From: CAYZQE01 sp964480635
GTDB taxonomy: Bacteria; Pseudomonadota; Gammaproteobacteria; GCA-001735895
Assembly (NCBI GenBank): GCA_964480635.1
Contig: CAYZQE010000027.1
Location: 1 to 25,548 of the forward strand
DNA length: 25,548 bases
Direction of reading: 5' to 3'
This document shows positions 6,692 to 15,013 of the stretch, piece by piece (the stretch's first letter is position 1; each line of letters opens with the position of its first letter). The notes beneath the pieces are model-generated. The model worked only from the letters and a program-made list of their open reading frames with translations. It was not told where the DNA came from and did not search any database. Both the position numbers and the translations under genes were made by a program.

Positions 6692-8101
6692 CTATTTAAG
6701 TTGTATTGTCACTTGAGTAATGACGCGAATATAGTCTTTGTTAGTTAAAATAAACTTCCATGCTAATTGCGCTTTATAGTCATTAATCATGGTTAAAAGC
6801 CCAAGCCCAGCTGATTCATCATTGCTAGCATTATGCTCTAGCTGCTGCATAAATAATTCTTCAGGGTCACTGTTTTTTACCGTATTAATAAATTGAATAT
6901 AGTTTTTTTGAGCTTTTGAGCTAATGTAATTATAGGCTTCAAATACAAAGATTTGTTTATCAAGGTAAAGATTAATCCCGCTGGGTAGATCGCAGTCTGA
7001 AGATGTGTACTTCATCGCGTTCTCTAGTAATTCGTTAGAGATAAAGCTGACGGCATGGCTTATTTCTGATTTTAGTTTTTTGGCTGATTGGTCTGAATTT
7101 GATTTAGGGAAAAATGTGCTCATATAATCGGCAAGGAAATCAGCCGACAGTCCATTGTTGCGCCAACGTTGGTTAATAGGTACAGCACTGGGGATAAAGC
7201 TAAGGCTTAAACTCTCAAGTTTTTGATAATCATGTAATTGTCTAAACTGACCATAGTTTGATACTTTTGTGGGTTTAAAAGTAACTCTGCTTGAGGGTGA
7301 AACTAATTTATTTCGACCACTGTCTTTAGCTTTGTAAAGTAATTGATCAGTTTCTTGTAAAAACTGGCTGGCATCACTATTAACATTGGGTTGGCATGTA
7401 TTAACACCAAGGCTAATTGAAACAAAGTCTGATACTGAAGAGTCACCATGCGGAATTTTAGTGTCTTGTATCTTGCTAAGTACTTCGTGGGCTATTTTAA
7501 CAGCGCCTTCGATATCGGTGTCGGGCAGTATGATAGTGAATTCTTCACCGCCATAACGGGTTAGCATATCAGATGGCCTTGATAGGCATTGGTCACACAA
7601 ATAAGCGATGTTTTTTAAGCAACGATCACCTTCGGCATGGCCATGTAAATCGTTGTAGCGTTTAAAAAAGTCGATATCAAATATAATTAAAGAAAAGGGT
7701 GTTTGCTGGCGTATTGCTCGCTTCCATTCGCTATTATAATAGTTGTCAAAGGCTCTGCGGTTAGCAATGCCGGTTAAGGCATCGGTTAAAGAATCGTGCT
7801 CAACAATTTGAATTTGCTCAAGCCATTCAAAATCCATGTTGTCGCTATGCTCTACAATGGTTTCAACTAAAATTTCTAAATCTGTTTTTTGTTGGGTAAT
7901 AAGGTTAACCAGTTTTTTTAAGCGCAATTCTGCAGTGTGTCTGCTTTTAATTTCAATTTTTAATTGGTTGTTGTTGTGGGCTAGTTCATCTTCAACAATA
8001 TCACCATGTTCAACCGCTGTGGTTAAAGAAATCTCAAAATCATCATTTAGTTGTTCTAGTTCAATGATTCTATTTTGGAGTTTATGGGTATCAGTAGTCA
8101 C
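6692..8101 (-). CDS. Diguanylate cyclase (GGDEF) fused to slr1658/SiaB-like ATPase domain
   Basis: 469 residues, apparently soluble. An N-terminal coiled coil (1-100) leads to a GGDEF domain (about 102-268) with DALTGIANRRAF, DIDFFKRYND and an active-site GGEEF (184-188). RPSD (175-178) is an RxxD product-inhibition site exactly five residues before it, so it should make c-di-GMP and be feedback-inhibited. The C-terminal part (about 285-469) is a GHKL-like ATPase of the slr1658/DUF6272 type: N-box ELLENAMKY (357-365) and G-box GLGLLTMINDY (432-442) followed by AQLAWKF. SiaB, the kinase of SiaC in Pseudomonas, belongs to this family. The start codon is GTG with no clear ribosome-binding site. 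First gene of the three-gene operon; here kinase and cyclase, separate in SiaB and SiaD, share one chain. Confidence 0.85.
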   Translation of the reverse strand: MTTDTHKLQNRIIELEQLNDDFEISLTTAVEHGDIVEDELAHNNNQLKIEIKSRHTAELRLKKLVNLITQQKTDLEILVETIVEHSDNMDFEWLEQIQIVEHDSLTDALTGIANRRAFDNYYNSEWKRAIRQQTPFSLIIFDIDFFKRYNDLHGHAEGDRCLKNIAYLCDQCLSRPSDMLTRYGGEEFTIILPDTDIEGAVKIAHEVLSKIQDTKIPHGDSSVSDFVSISLGVNTCQPNVNSDASQFLQETDQLLYKAKDSGRNKLVSPSSRVTFKPTKVSNYGQFRQLHDYQKLESLSLSFIPSAVPINQRWRNNGLSADFLADYMSTFFPKSNSDQSAKKLKSEISHAVSFISNELLENAMKYTSSDCDLPSGINLYLDKQIFVFEAYNYISSKAQKNYIQFINTVKNSDPEELFMQQLEHNASNDESAGLGLLTMINDYKAQLAWKFILTNKDYIRVITQVTIQLK

Positions 8102-8244
8102 TGTGTGTTGTCAAATAGAGTTAAGTCGGGTTTATATTTTACCAATATTATTCTTAATGAGTGTAGCTTATAAAATTATATATTACCCTAATTTATGCGG
8201 CTTATACTATGTAGAGTCGAAGTGAAAGCGGTTATTCAGATGAT

Positions 8245-8522
8245 ATGGACACCACCCACTTTTAATTCGGCATCACAATGTGCCATAGTTGTATCGTTAA
8301 AATCAACTAAACAAAGAGGGTGGTATCCATGAAAAAGAATAACATAAAACAAGTGAGTGTAATGGGCATAGATTTAGCCAAAAATGTATTTCAACTACAC
8401 GGCGTTAATGAATGCGGTGAAGTCGTGATACGCAAGCAAATAAAAAGAGCACAAATGCTCAGTTATTTTGCACGTCTTTCACCGTGTTTGATTGGGATGG
8501 AGTCCTGTGGGGTGGTGTCCAT
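8245..8522 (+). mobile_element. Internally deleted IS110/IS1111-type element
   Basis: A perfect 13-bp inverted repeat, ATGGACACCACCC (8245-8257) and GGGTGGTGTCCAT (8510-8522), bounds 278 bp containing only the 5' end of an IS110-family transposase gene. A one-mismatch copy, GGGTGGTATCCAT (8318-8330), overlaps the transposase start, so 8245-8330 can also fold as a hairpin. Subterminal inverted repeats are known for the IS1111 group. The transposase frame stops right after MESCG, where the right end begins, indicating deletion of most of the element. It cannot transpose by itself but could respond to a full-length relative. Confidence 0.75.
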
Positions 8523-8526
8523 GTAA
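8329..8526 (+). pseudogene. IS110-family transposase, N-terminal fragment
   Basis: The first ~60 codons of a DEDD transposase: VMGIDLAKNVFQLHGV is the typical IS110 N-terminus with the first catalytic Asp, followed by RKQIKRAQMLSYF and CLIGMESCG. Full-length proteins are about 310-350 residues; here all sequence after MESCG is missing and the frame runs into the right inverted repeat, ending VVSM then TAA. ATG 8329 is preferred over the in-frame GTG at 8320. Confidence 0.8.
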
Positions 8527-8567
8527 GTGTCTCCTATAGGCGTTATAAACCATTTAATATTTACTAT

Positions 8568-8622
8568 AAACCCCTATAGTCGTCTAGCCGTCGCATGCTA
8601 TACGATATTACGTTAGGGGTTT
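8568..8622 (+). terminator. Terminator-like inverted repeat beyond the IS remnant
   Basis: AAACCCCTA (8568-8576) is a perfect inverted repeat of TAGGGGTTT (8614-8622), followed by TGTTTG. The 37-nt interior can pair further (TATAG/CTATA and flanking bases). This may be a terminator, or a structured insertion target for the neighbouring IS element. The rest of 8523-8789 has no gene. Confidence 0.4.
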
Positions 8623-8789
8623 TGTTTGTAAGGCGTTTGTGAAACGTCATCAGTTCTAACAATTCTTGTGTGTTTTTTAACTGACTATTGCTACCAACTA
8701 AAAGAAGTAAAAGTAAAAACAGTTGAAAATGACTAATTTATTGTTTCTTGAGTGAAAAATCTTAAGTCTCGATAATTATTAGGACTTAT

Positions 8790-9686
8790 ATGATGAAAAA
8801 AATAATATTCGTTATCACTACTACGTTTTATTTACTGTTTTATATGACAACAGCTTATTCTGCAGAGCTTAAATGGGTTGGTTGCGGCATTAGTAAAAAA
8901 GCATACATTAATGATTTGGCAAAGGCCTTTGAAGATAAAACGGGCATACATATTAATGTGCAAGGCGGAGGCGCTACAAAAGGAATTCGTCATGTTGCGT
9001 CTGGAATCGCTGATTTAGGGGGCACATGCCGCCCTATATTGCCGGATGACCCTAGAGAGGCACCAGCAGGTTTAAAGCCTGTGGCATGGGATGCATTGGT
9101 CATTATTGCGCATAAGAACAACCCCATTGAATCGATTAGCATGAGCCAAGTAAAAGCGTTATATTCTGGAAAAATAAACAATTGGAACCAGCTTGGCGGA
9201 CAAAATAAAAATATTGATCTTTATACTCGGTCGAGCCCTCTTTCTGGAGTAGGAAGAACGTTACGAAGACTTGTTTTTGCAGATTATGATTTTAAAATAG
9301 CGTCGAGCAAGCAGTTCCCGTCGACGGGGCCTTTAGAAAAAGCGATTGAAGTTAATATAGATGCTATTGGTATTACAGGTGTTAGTAGTGCGCGACTAAG
9401 GGATGTCAAAATTTTAAAGTTAGATGATGTTTTTCCGACATATAGCACTATAAAGTCAGGTGAATATCAAATGTATCGGCCTCTGTATATTTCTTATAAT
9501 AAAAATTCACCAAAAATTAAGCTTATCAATAAATTTATCAAGTTTAGTTATAGCCGAAGTGGACGGAACATTATGAAAAAGAATGGGACATTACCTTATA
9601 TTGATGGATTACCTTTAGTTCTGAAACAAGCGGATCAAGAAGTGAGTGCTTTTTTTAAAAAAAATGGAGAAGATAATGCTCAATAA
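8790..9686 (+). CDS. PstS-like phosphate-binding periplasmic protein (intact copy)
   Basis: 298 residues. A signal peptide (about 1-25, cleavage near AYSA/ELKW) is followed by a PBP-like fold of the PstS type: LKWVGCGISKKAYINDLAKAF, VQGGGATKGIR, SGIADLGGTCR, PVAWDALVIIAHKNNP, QVKALYSGKINNWNQLGG, SPLSGVGRTLRRLVF and PSTGPLEKAI. AGGA precedes the ATG-ATG start. It is a clear paralogue of the frameshifted gene at 1372 and retains the ADLGG Asp lost there. No pstCAB permease or phoU is nearby, so it either serves a transporter encoded elsewhere or acts as a stand-alone phosphate or phosphorylated-ligand binder or sensor. It is convergent with fbpC, 28 bp away. Confidence 0.8.
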   Translation: MMKKIIFVITTTFYLLFYMTTAYSAELKWVGCGISKKAYINDLAKAFEDKTGIHINVQGGGATKGIRHVASGIADLGGTCRPILPDDPREAPAGLKPVAWDALVIIAHKNNPIESISMSQVKALYSGKINNWNQLGGQNKNIDLYTRSSPLSGVGRTLRRLVFADYDFKIASSKQFPSTGPLEKAIEVNIDAIGITGVSSARLRDVKILKLDDVFPTYSTIKSGEYQMYRPLYISYNKNSPKIKLINKFIKFSYSRSGRNIMKKNGTLPYIDGLPLVLKQADQEVSAFFKKNGEDNAQ

Positions 9687-9714
9687 AAATATGAATACAT
9701 GATTTTTTGAATGA

Positions 9715-10755
9715 TTATTTAGGGAAAATAACCAAATGATCAAATTCTAATTGAATCCCTATTTTTTCATTAATTTTATGATCATGATGGCTAGGGACTA
9801 GGCTTAATACTTCGGTGCCACTGTCCATTCTTAGGGTGTACAAGAAGTTTGATCCTCTAAAGGCACGTTCAACAACAACAGCCGTTTCCGTGGCTTCATC
9901 GTTATGAATCACATCATCTGGGCGTATAAGTACATCAACTTCATGACCTTTTTTGATGCCTGTGGGTAGCTTTCCTTGAATGTTGCCAAGCTCGGTATTA
10001 ACCATGTTTTCCCCAACAACCATGCCAGAAATAATCACACCTTCGCCAATAAAGTCTGCAACAAAACGATTAGCGGGTTGATGGTATAGGTTATAAGCAG
10101 AATCGTGTTGTTGAATGGCACCTTCGTTTATCACACAAATTTCATCAGCCATAGCAAATGCTTCATTTTGGTCGTGGGTGACTAAAATAGCGGTGACATT
10201 TTCTTGTTTTAAAATAGCCCTGACTTCGCGTGCCAATTGTTCTCGAAGCTCTATATCCATGCTTGAAAATGGCTCATCCAATAATAAAATAGAAGGACGA
10301 GGCGCCATTGCGCGTGCTAGGGCAACGCGTTGTTGTTGTCCGCCCGACAGCTGATGTGGGTAAGATTTTGCAAGTGTGGTCATGCCAACCATAGACAGTA
10401 GTTCGCTTATGCGTTGCTGCTGTTCTTTAGCCGATAAGGCATTAATCCCAAAGCGAATGTTGTCGGCAACACAAAGATGAGGAAATAAGGCAAAGTCTTG
10501 AAACATCATACCTATATTGCGTTTTTCAGGTGCCAATTGTTTTTCTGGGCAACTAATTAGCTCACCAGAAATATGAATGCTGCCATGACTTGGGTTTTCA
10601 AACCCTGCAATTGCTCTTAGTATCGTGGTTTTACCACAACCACTTGGGCCTAATAAGCAACCAATCCTCCCATCGTTTAATTCAAAGTTCACATCATGCA
10701 CAATGTGCATAGAGCCGTAGTGTACGTTTATATCGTGTAGTTTAAGTTTGCTCAT
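9715..10755 (-). CDS. fbpC: Iron(III) ABC transporter ATP-binding protein
   Basis: 346 residues from MSKLKLHDINV. This start is preferred over an in-frame ATG 24 nt upstream because CAGGAC lies just before it. Walker A is GPSGCGKTT, the Q-loop is MMFQDFALFPH, the signature is LSGGQQQRVALARAMA, Walker B is LLLDEPFSSMD and the H-loop is VTHDQNEAF. A C-terminal TOBE-like beta region follows (about 240-346). It powers uptake of ferric iron through the FbpB permease. It overlaps fbpB by 14 nt, indicating translational coupling. Other CUT-type ABC importers such as thiamine or putrescine systems share this architecture, but the fused permease partner favours FbpC. Confidence 0.85.
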   Translation of the reverse strand: MSKLKLHDINVHYGSMHIVHDVNFELNDGRIGCLLGPSGCGKTTILRAIAGFENPSHGSIHISGELISCPEKQLAPEKRNIGMMFQDFALFPHLCVADNIRFGINALSAKEQQQRISELLSMVGMTTLAKSYPHQLSGGQQQRVALARAMAPRPSILLLDEPFSSMDIELREQLAREVRAILKQENVTAILVTHDQNEAFAMADEICVINEGAIQQHDSAYNLYHQPANRFVADFIGEGVIISGMVVGENMVNTELGNIQGKLPTGIKKGHEVDVLIRPDDVIHNDEATETAVVVERAFRGSNFLYTLRMDSGTEVLSLVPSHHDHKINEKIGIQLEFDHLVIFPK

Positions 10756-12403
10756 GGTGTCCTGCGCGTGATGATGCAATGGTTTTGCTGAGATAAATTA
10801 CCGGTAGTAAGCCAATGAGTACGATCATTAAAGCAGCCGTTGAAGAATCGGCTAAACGTTCATCTGCGGCGAGTTCAAAAGCCCTAACTGCTAAGGTGTT
10901 AAAATCAAAGGGGCGCAGCATTAAAGTGGCGGGTAATTCTTTCATTACATCGACAAAGACGATTAATAAAGCCGTTAAAATAGAGCCTTTCATCAGTGGA
11001 ATATGAACTTTAAACAGTGCTTCATTAGGTTTGTAACCTAATGAACGAGCAGCATCATCCATGGATGGTTTGATTTTACCTAAGCCTGATTCAACCGTTT
11101 GTAAGCTCACCGCTAAAAAACGCACTAAATAAGCAAACATGAGAGCAAATAGCGTACCGCTAAAAATAAGGCCAGTCGATATATCAAAGGTAGAGGTCAT
11201 AAAATCATCCAGCACATGGTCGAGCCATGCAAAGGGAATAATGACACCTAAAGCAATAACAGTGCCTGGAATGGCATAGCCAATGGCAGAAATACGAATT
11301 GAGACGGCGGTTATTCGACGTGGCATCATACGTCCACCGTAGGCTAAAAATAACGCTAAAATTACAGATAATATGGCTGCGACAAAAGCCAAAGAAATGG
11401 TGTTAAGGGTGAGCTCAATAAAGCTTTCATCAACCATCTCGTCAAACGTTTCTATTGCCCAAAGCCCGAGTTGACCCGCAGGCAATAAAAAACCCAAAAA
11501 GATAGGTAAGAAACAAATGCTAAAGGCTAAAAATGCTTTTACACCCGTAAGTTTATATTCGGTTAATTGCGAATATTTATTGCTGGTGTGGTGGTATTTA
11601 GCTTGGTTTCGCGATACCCGCTCTAACACGATGAGAACAAACACAAATATCAGTAATAACGAAGCCATTTTAGACGCAGCAACGGCATCACCCATACCAA
11701 ACCAAGTGCGGAAAATGCCGGTGGTAAAAACATCCAGTCCAAAGTATGACACCGTGCCATAATCAGCCAAAGTTTCCATTAAAGCAAGTGACAAGCCAGC
11801 CACAATAGCAGGGCGAGCTAGAGGTAGCGCCACACGATAAAAACTACACCAAGGGCCGCAGCCCATCGTTCTGCTCACCTCTAACACACAGACAGACTGC
11901 TCTAAAAAAGCAGAACGCGCTAATAGATAAATATAAGGGTAAAGTACCAGTGATAACATGCTAACAGCACCGCCTAACGAACGTATTTCTGGAAAATAAT
12001 AATCGCCATTACTCCACCCCATAAATTCACGTAAAAAGGTTTGGGCTGGGCCTGCAAATTCAAAAATACCGGTATAGGTATAAGCGATAATATAAGCAGG
12101 CATGGCAAGAGGCAGGAGTAATAGCCAGACAAAATATGATTTACCTGGGAATTGACACATAGCCGTTAACCAAGCAGTAGAAACACCAATTAATAACGTG
12201 CCGATTGAAACGCCCAACACTAAAATGGCTGAATTGATGAGATATTCTGATAAAACAGTCTCTTTTATATGTTGCCAATTGTCCCCAGAGCTTTCAAAAA
12301 TTGAGCTAGCAATAGTAAAAATGGGAATGCTTAAAACAAGCGCAACGAGCACAATGCTAGGTAGCCATAAGCGGGCTAAAAGGTTACTGCGAAAAGAATT
12401 CAT
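10742..12403 (-). CDS. fbpB: Iron(III) ABC transporter permease, two fused permease units
   Basis: 553 residues, about 12 transmembrane helices, with two BPD_transp_1 permease units in one chain, as in FbpB/SfuB. Each half carries an EAA-type loop that contacts the ATPase: EVSRTMGCGPWCSFYRVALPLARPAI-type in the first half and DAARSLGYKPNEALFKVHIPL in the second. Length and fusion are usual for this family. The gene overlaps fbpC downstream. The matching ferric-binding protein FbpA is not in this window, so it must be encoded elsewhere or the system is incomplete. No convincing promoter is seen immediately upstream; a large hairpin lies 45 bp before the start. Confidence 0.88.
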   Translation of the reverse strand: MNSFRSNLLARLWLPSIVLVALVLSIPIFTIASSIFESSGDNWQHIKETVLSEYLINSAILVLGVSIGTLLIGVSTAWLTAMCQFPGKSYFVWLLLLPLAMPAYIIAYTYTGIFEFAGPAQTFLREFMGWSNGDYYFPEIRSLGGAVSMLSLVLYPYIYLLARSAFLEQSVCVLEVSRTMGCGPWCSFYRVALPLARPAIVAGLSLALMETLADYGTVSYFGLDVFTTGIFRTWFGMGDAVAASKMASLLLIFVFVLIVLERVSRNQAKYHHTSNKYSQLTEYKLTGVKAFLAFSICFLPIFLGFLLPAGQLGLWAIETFDEMVDESFIELTLNTISLAFVAAILSVILALFLAYGGRMMPRRITAVSIRISAIGYAIPGTVIALGVIIPFAWLDHVLDDFMTSTFDISTGLIFSGTLFALMFAYLVRFLAVSLQTVESGLGKIKPSMDDAARSLGYKPNEALFKVHIPLMKGSILTALLIVFVDVMKELPATLMLRPFDFNTLAVRAFELAADERLADSSTAALMIVLIGLLPVIYLSKTIASSRAGHHEQT

Positions 12404-12447
12404 AAACTAAAGAAAAAGCAGAAAATAAAAAGTTATTTAAAATGATG

Positions 12448-12514
12448 AGAGCTAGCCCATGCATTGCTAATAATAACGCGAATCATTATTATTAGCAATG
12501 TATGGGCTAGCTCT
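12448..12514. repeat. 67-nt near-perfect hairpin upstream of fbpB
   Basis: Arms 12448-12476 and 12486-12514 are 29 bp each and complementary at 28 positions; the exception (12461/12501) is a G-U wobble in a plus-strand transcript and C-A in a minus-strand one. The loop is 9 nt (CGCGAATCA). It lies between the end of the OmpA-like gene and the start of fbpB, both on the minus strand. It could be a terminator, a 5'-leader control element or a dispersed palindromic repeat. The loop-proximal AATAATGATT is only weakly Fur-box-like. Confidence 0.75.
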
Positions 12515-12606
12515 GTAAAGGTTATCTTTAGTCAGACATTAAAATTTACTGAGACGAATATTTAAGTTAATTTTTAAGCTAAGTTTTTAACCTAATTATT
12601 TAAAGC

Positions 12607-13647
12607 CTAGTCCGTTGTTTCACGTAAAAAATCAAAGTCTTTGGGCATTAAGGTTATTTCTATACGGCGGTTGTCTGCAAGTGCTTGCGGGGTGTCAGCA
12701 TTATTTTTAGGGCGATAATGCGCATATGAGACAAGGATAATTCGTTCTGGCTTTATTGATTCATTGTTTTGCAAATAATGAACAGCTGATGCAGCTCGTG
12801 CAGCTGCTAACTCCCAATTAGAGGTGTATTTTTGTTTTAGTTTGTTGCCCAGTTTTTGTGCGTCCGAATGCCCCTGAATGGCAATTTGTCGATTGGGGTA
12901 TTGGCGCAGCACGGTCGCTAGTTTGGCAAGAACCAGATGCCCTTCAGTTTTGAGCTGAGACTGACCTTTAGCAAACAATATATCTTGTTCCATCTCAAAA
13001 ACAGTGAATCGCTGTTTAGACTTAATGATCTTAATTTTAGTATCAGCGAGCAGAGCCTTTAATTGAACCACCTCTTGTTCCCATTCTTTAATAGCGGTTA
13101 AACGCGTGTCGGCATCAAATTTCACTTGGGCTAGGTCACGCCTTAATTGTTTAAATTCTATAAATTGCTGCTCAGAAAGTTGTCTTGATTCTTGGAGGGT
13201 TTGTTCGGCGGTTTTAATTTTTAAATAATTATCTGCTTGTTGTCGAATAAAGACCTCAATTTTATGTTGATCGTCAAGCCGCTTGTTTTCAAGAGATTTT
13301 ATGTTATCTCTTAATGCTATGAGTTCATTTTTAAGATTGGTTTTTGCTTGTTGCCACTGCTGTTTTGATAGCGCAATCGCTTTATTTTCTAAAACGTTGT
13401 TATCGATTAATAATTGATTGTCAGTATTTAAACGGAGTGATTTTGATTGTAACGACAAAATGGTAAGGTGCAGGCTTTTATTCTCTTGCTTTAATCGCTC
13501 GTTCGTAATCACATGCTTTTGGTTTATCAGCACGGCCTGATGACCTCTATCATAAAGCCAAACAAAGACGCTTATAAATAAAAGCGCAATGATGGCTAAC
13601 GTGAGTTTTAAATCGTTGCAAGATGTCGGGTCGTTAAATACGTTCAT
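12607..13647 (-). CDS. Inner-membrane-anchored OmpA/MotB-like protein with long coiled coil
   Basis: 346 residues. A short cytoplasmic N-terminus, one transmembrane helix (about 13-31), a long charged coiled-coil region (about 35-215) and a C-terminal OmpA-like peptidoglycan-binding domain (about 220-340). The last domain shows IAIQGHSDAQ, NWELAAARAASAVHYL, RIILVSYAHYRP and DNRRIEITL. MotB-like proteins have this topology, but no motA partner is nearby and the coiled coil is much longer than MotB's, so a stator role is unlikely. A cell-envelope scaffold linking inner membrane and peptidoglycan is the safer reading. Divergent from mnmH, with 86 bp between them. Confidence 0.8.
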   Translation of the reverse strand: MNVFNDPTSCNDLKLTLAIIALLFISVFVWLYDRGHQAVLINQKHVITNERLKQENKSLHLTILSLQSKSLRLNTDNQLLIDNNVLENKAIALSKQQWQQAKTNLKNELIALRDNIKSLENKRLDDQHKIEVFIRQQADNYLKIKTAEQTLQESRQLSEQQFIEFKQLRRDLAQVKFDADTRLTAIKEWEQEVVQLKALLADTKIKIIKSKQRFTVFEMEQDILFAKGQSQLKTEGHLVLAKLATVLRQYPNRQIAIQGHSDAQKLGNKLKQKYTSNWELAAARAASAVHYLQNNESIKPERIILVSYAHYRPKNNADTPQALADNRRIEITLMPKDFDFLRETTD

Positions 13648-13733
13648 AATATTTTACAAGAGAGATAACTTATATATAGCAGAACTTATGATGTTTTCTA
13701 ATTTGCTTTACTGATTTACTTTATACTTCGCCG

Positions 13734-14831
13734 ATGAAAAATCGTAGTGATACCGAAGACTTTAAATATTTATTTTTAAATGACATTCCATTGTTAGATG
13801 TCAGAGCGCCTGTTGAATTTACCCAAGGTGCTTTTCCTCATGCCATTAACGCCCCATTATTAGATGATAAGCAAAGAGAGCTAATTGGCACAAAATATAA
13901 AGATGCAGGCCAAGACGAAGCCATTAAATTAGGCGCAGAGCTGATAACGGCTGAGATAAAAGACCAGCGATTACAGCAGTGGAGTGAGTTTTGCCACCAA
14001 AACACCAATGGTTATTTATATTGTTTTCGTGGCGGTTTGCGTTCGCGCATGACACAGCAATGGTTAATTGAAAACGATGTACCTTATCCCTATGTAAAAG
14101 GCGGCTATAAAGCATTACGTCGATATTTAATGGATGAATTAGAAACCAGCATCAAACAAGTACCCTTTGTTAGAGTGGCAGGTAGAACAGGCAGTGGTAA
14201 AACACACGTATTATTAAAAATGCGTCACTTTTTAGACTTTGAAGGCATTGCTCAACATAAAGGCTCGGCTTTTGGGCGCAATGTGCATGATGAGCAGCCA
14301 ACGCCAATAAATTTCGAAAACGAAATTAGCATTCAAATGCTCAAACATCGAGAAAACCATCCCGATAAAACCCTGTATGTCGAAGATGAAGGCCGCATGA
14401 TTGGTCGTTGCGTGATGACCGATAATTTACATTTAAAAATGATTGATTCGCCCAGTATTGTATTATTAGAAAGTGATGAAAATAGAATTAAAAACATCAC
14501 TCAAGATTATGTGGATGATTTATGGCCAGATTATCAACGAGTATATGCTGACCAAGCTGAAGAGAAATATGCAGAATTCTTTTTAATCAGCCTAGAGCGC
14601 ATACAAAAACGCTTAGGTTTAGAGCGCTATAAGGAAGTCAAACAGCACATAGAAAACGGCTTAAAAAGTTTGTTTGAAGATGAACATTCTGGTGGCTTTG
14701 CCCCTGCTTTTGATATTCTACTGACACAATACTACGACCCGATGTATGACTATCAGATGACTAAACGTGATGGACATGTTATTTTTGAAGGTCACTTTAA
14801 TGATATTGTTGAATGGTCCAATAATCACTAA
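13734..14831 (+). CDS. mnmH: tRNA 2-selenouridine synthase / geranyltransferase
   Basis: 365 residues. An N-terminal rhodanese domain begins PLLDVRAPVEF and carries YCFRGGLRS with Cys97, the same position as the essential cysteine of E. coli MnmH (SelU/YbbB). A C-terminal P-loop domain has GRTGSGKT at 150-157. The enzyme geranylates and then selenates 2-thiouridine at the wobble position of tRNAs for Lys, Glu and Gln, using selenophosphate from SelD, which is not in the window. No ribosome-binding site precedes the ATG, while TATACT at 13722-13727 sits 7 nt before it, so the message may be leaderless. Confidence 0.92.
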   Translation: MKNRSDTEDFKYLFLNDIPLLDVRAPVEFTQGAFPHAINAPLLDDKQRELIGTKYKDAGQDEAIKLGAELITAEIKDQRLQQWSEFCHQNTNGYLYCFRGGLRSRMTQQWLIENDVPYPYVKGGYKALRRYLMDELETSIKQVPFVRVAGRTGSGKTHVLLKMRHFLDFEGIAQHKGSAFGRNVHDEQPTPINFENEISIQMLKHRENHPDKTLYVEDEGRMIGRCVMTDNLHLKMIDSPSIVLLESDENRIKNITQDYVDDLWPDYQRVYADQAEEKYAEFFLISLERIQKRLGLERYKEVKQHIENGLKSLFEDEHSGGFAPAFDILLTQYYDPMYDYQMTKRDGHVIFEGHFNDIVEWSNNH

Positions 14832-15013
14832 AACATGAGCTTTATAATGAAATATTTACACGAAAAAAACACATAAAGAAGATTAAAATTTAATGGTTTT
14901 AGGTATTTATGCCTCCACATGTTTTGTATGTCCTATACTTTATCTTTAGTGTCTATTTCGTGCAAAGATTTCAATGTATAGATATAAAAAAAATAATTTA
15001 CTGAGGAAATAAT

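Noticed and set aside
8568..8622. Integron attC site (suspected because IS1111-group elements often target attC)
   Set aside because: GTTAGGG resembles the 3' core, but it does not fit GTTRRRY fully, and there is no matching RYYYAAC core or integrase.
10756..10779. Eight-residue N-terminal extension of fbpC (MHHHAQDT)
   Set aside because: A ribosome-binding site (CAGGAC) sits before the internal ATG at 10755, and family members start close to that residue.
12460..12510. Fur box in the hairpin upstream of fbpB
   Set aside because: The best alignment to the 19-bp consensus matches only about 10 positions; the AT-rich stem explains the similarity.
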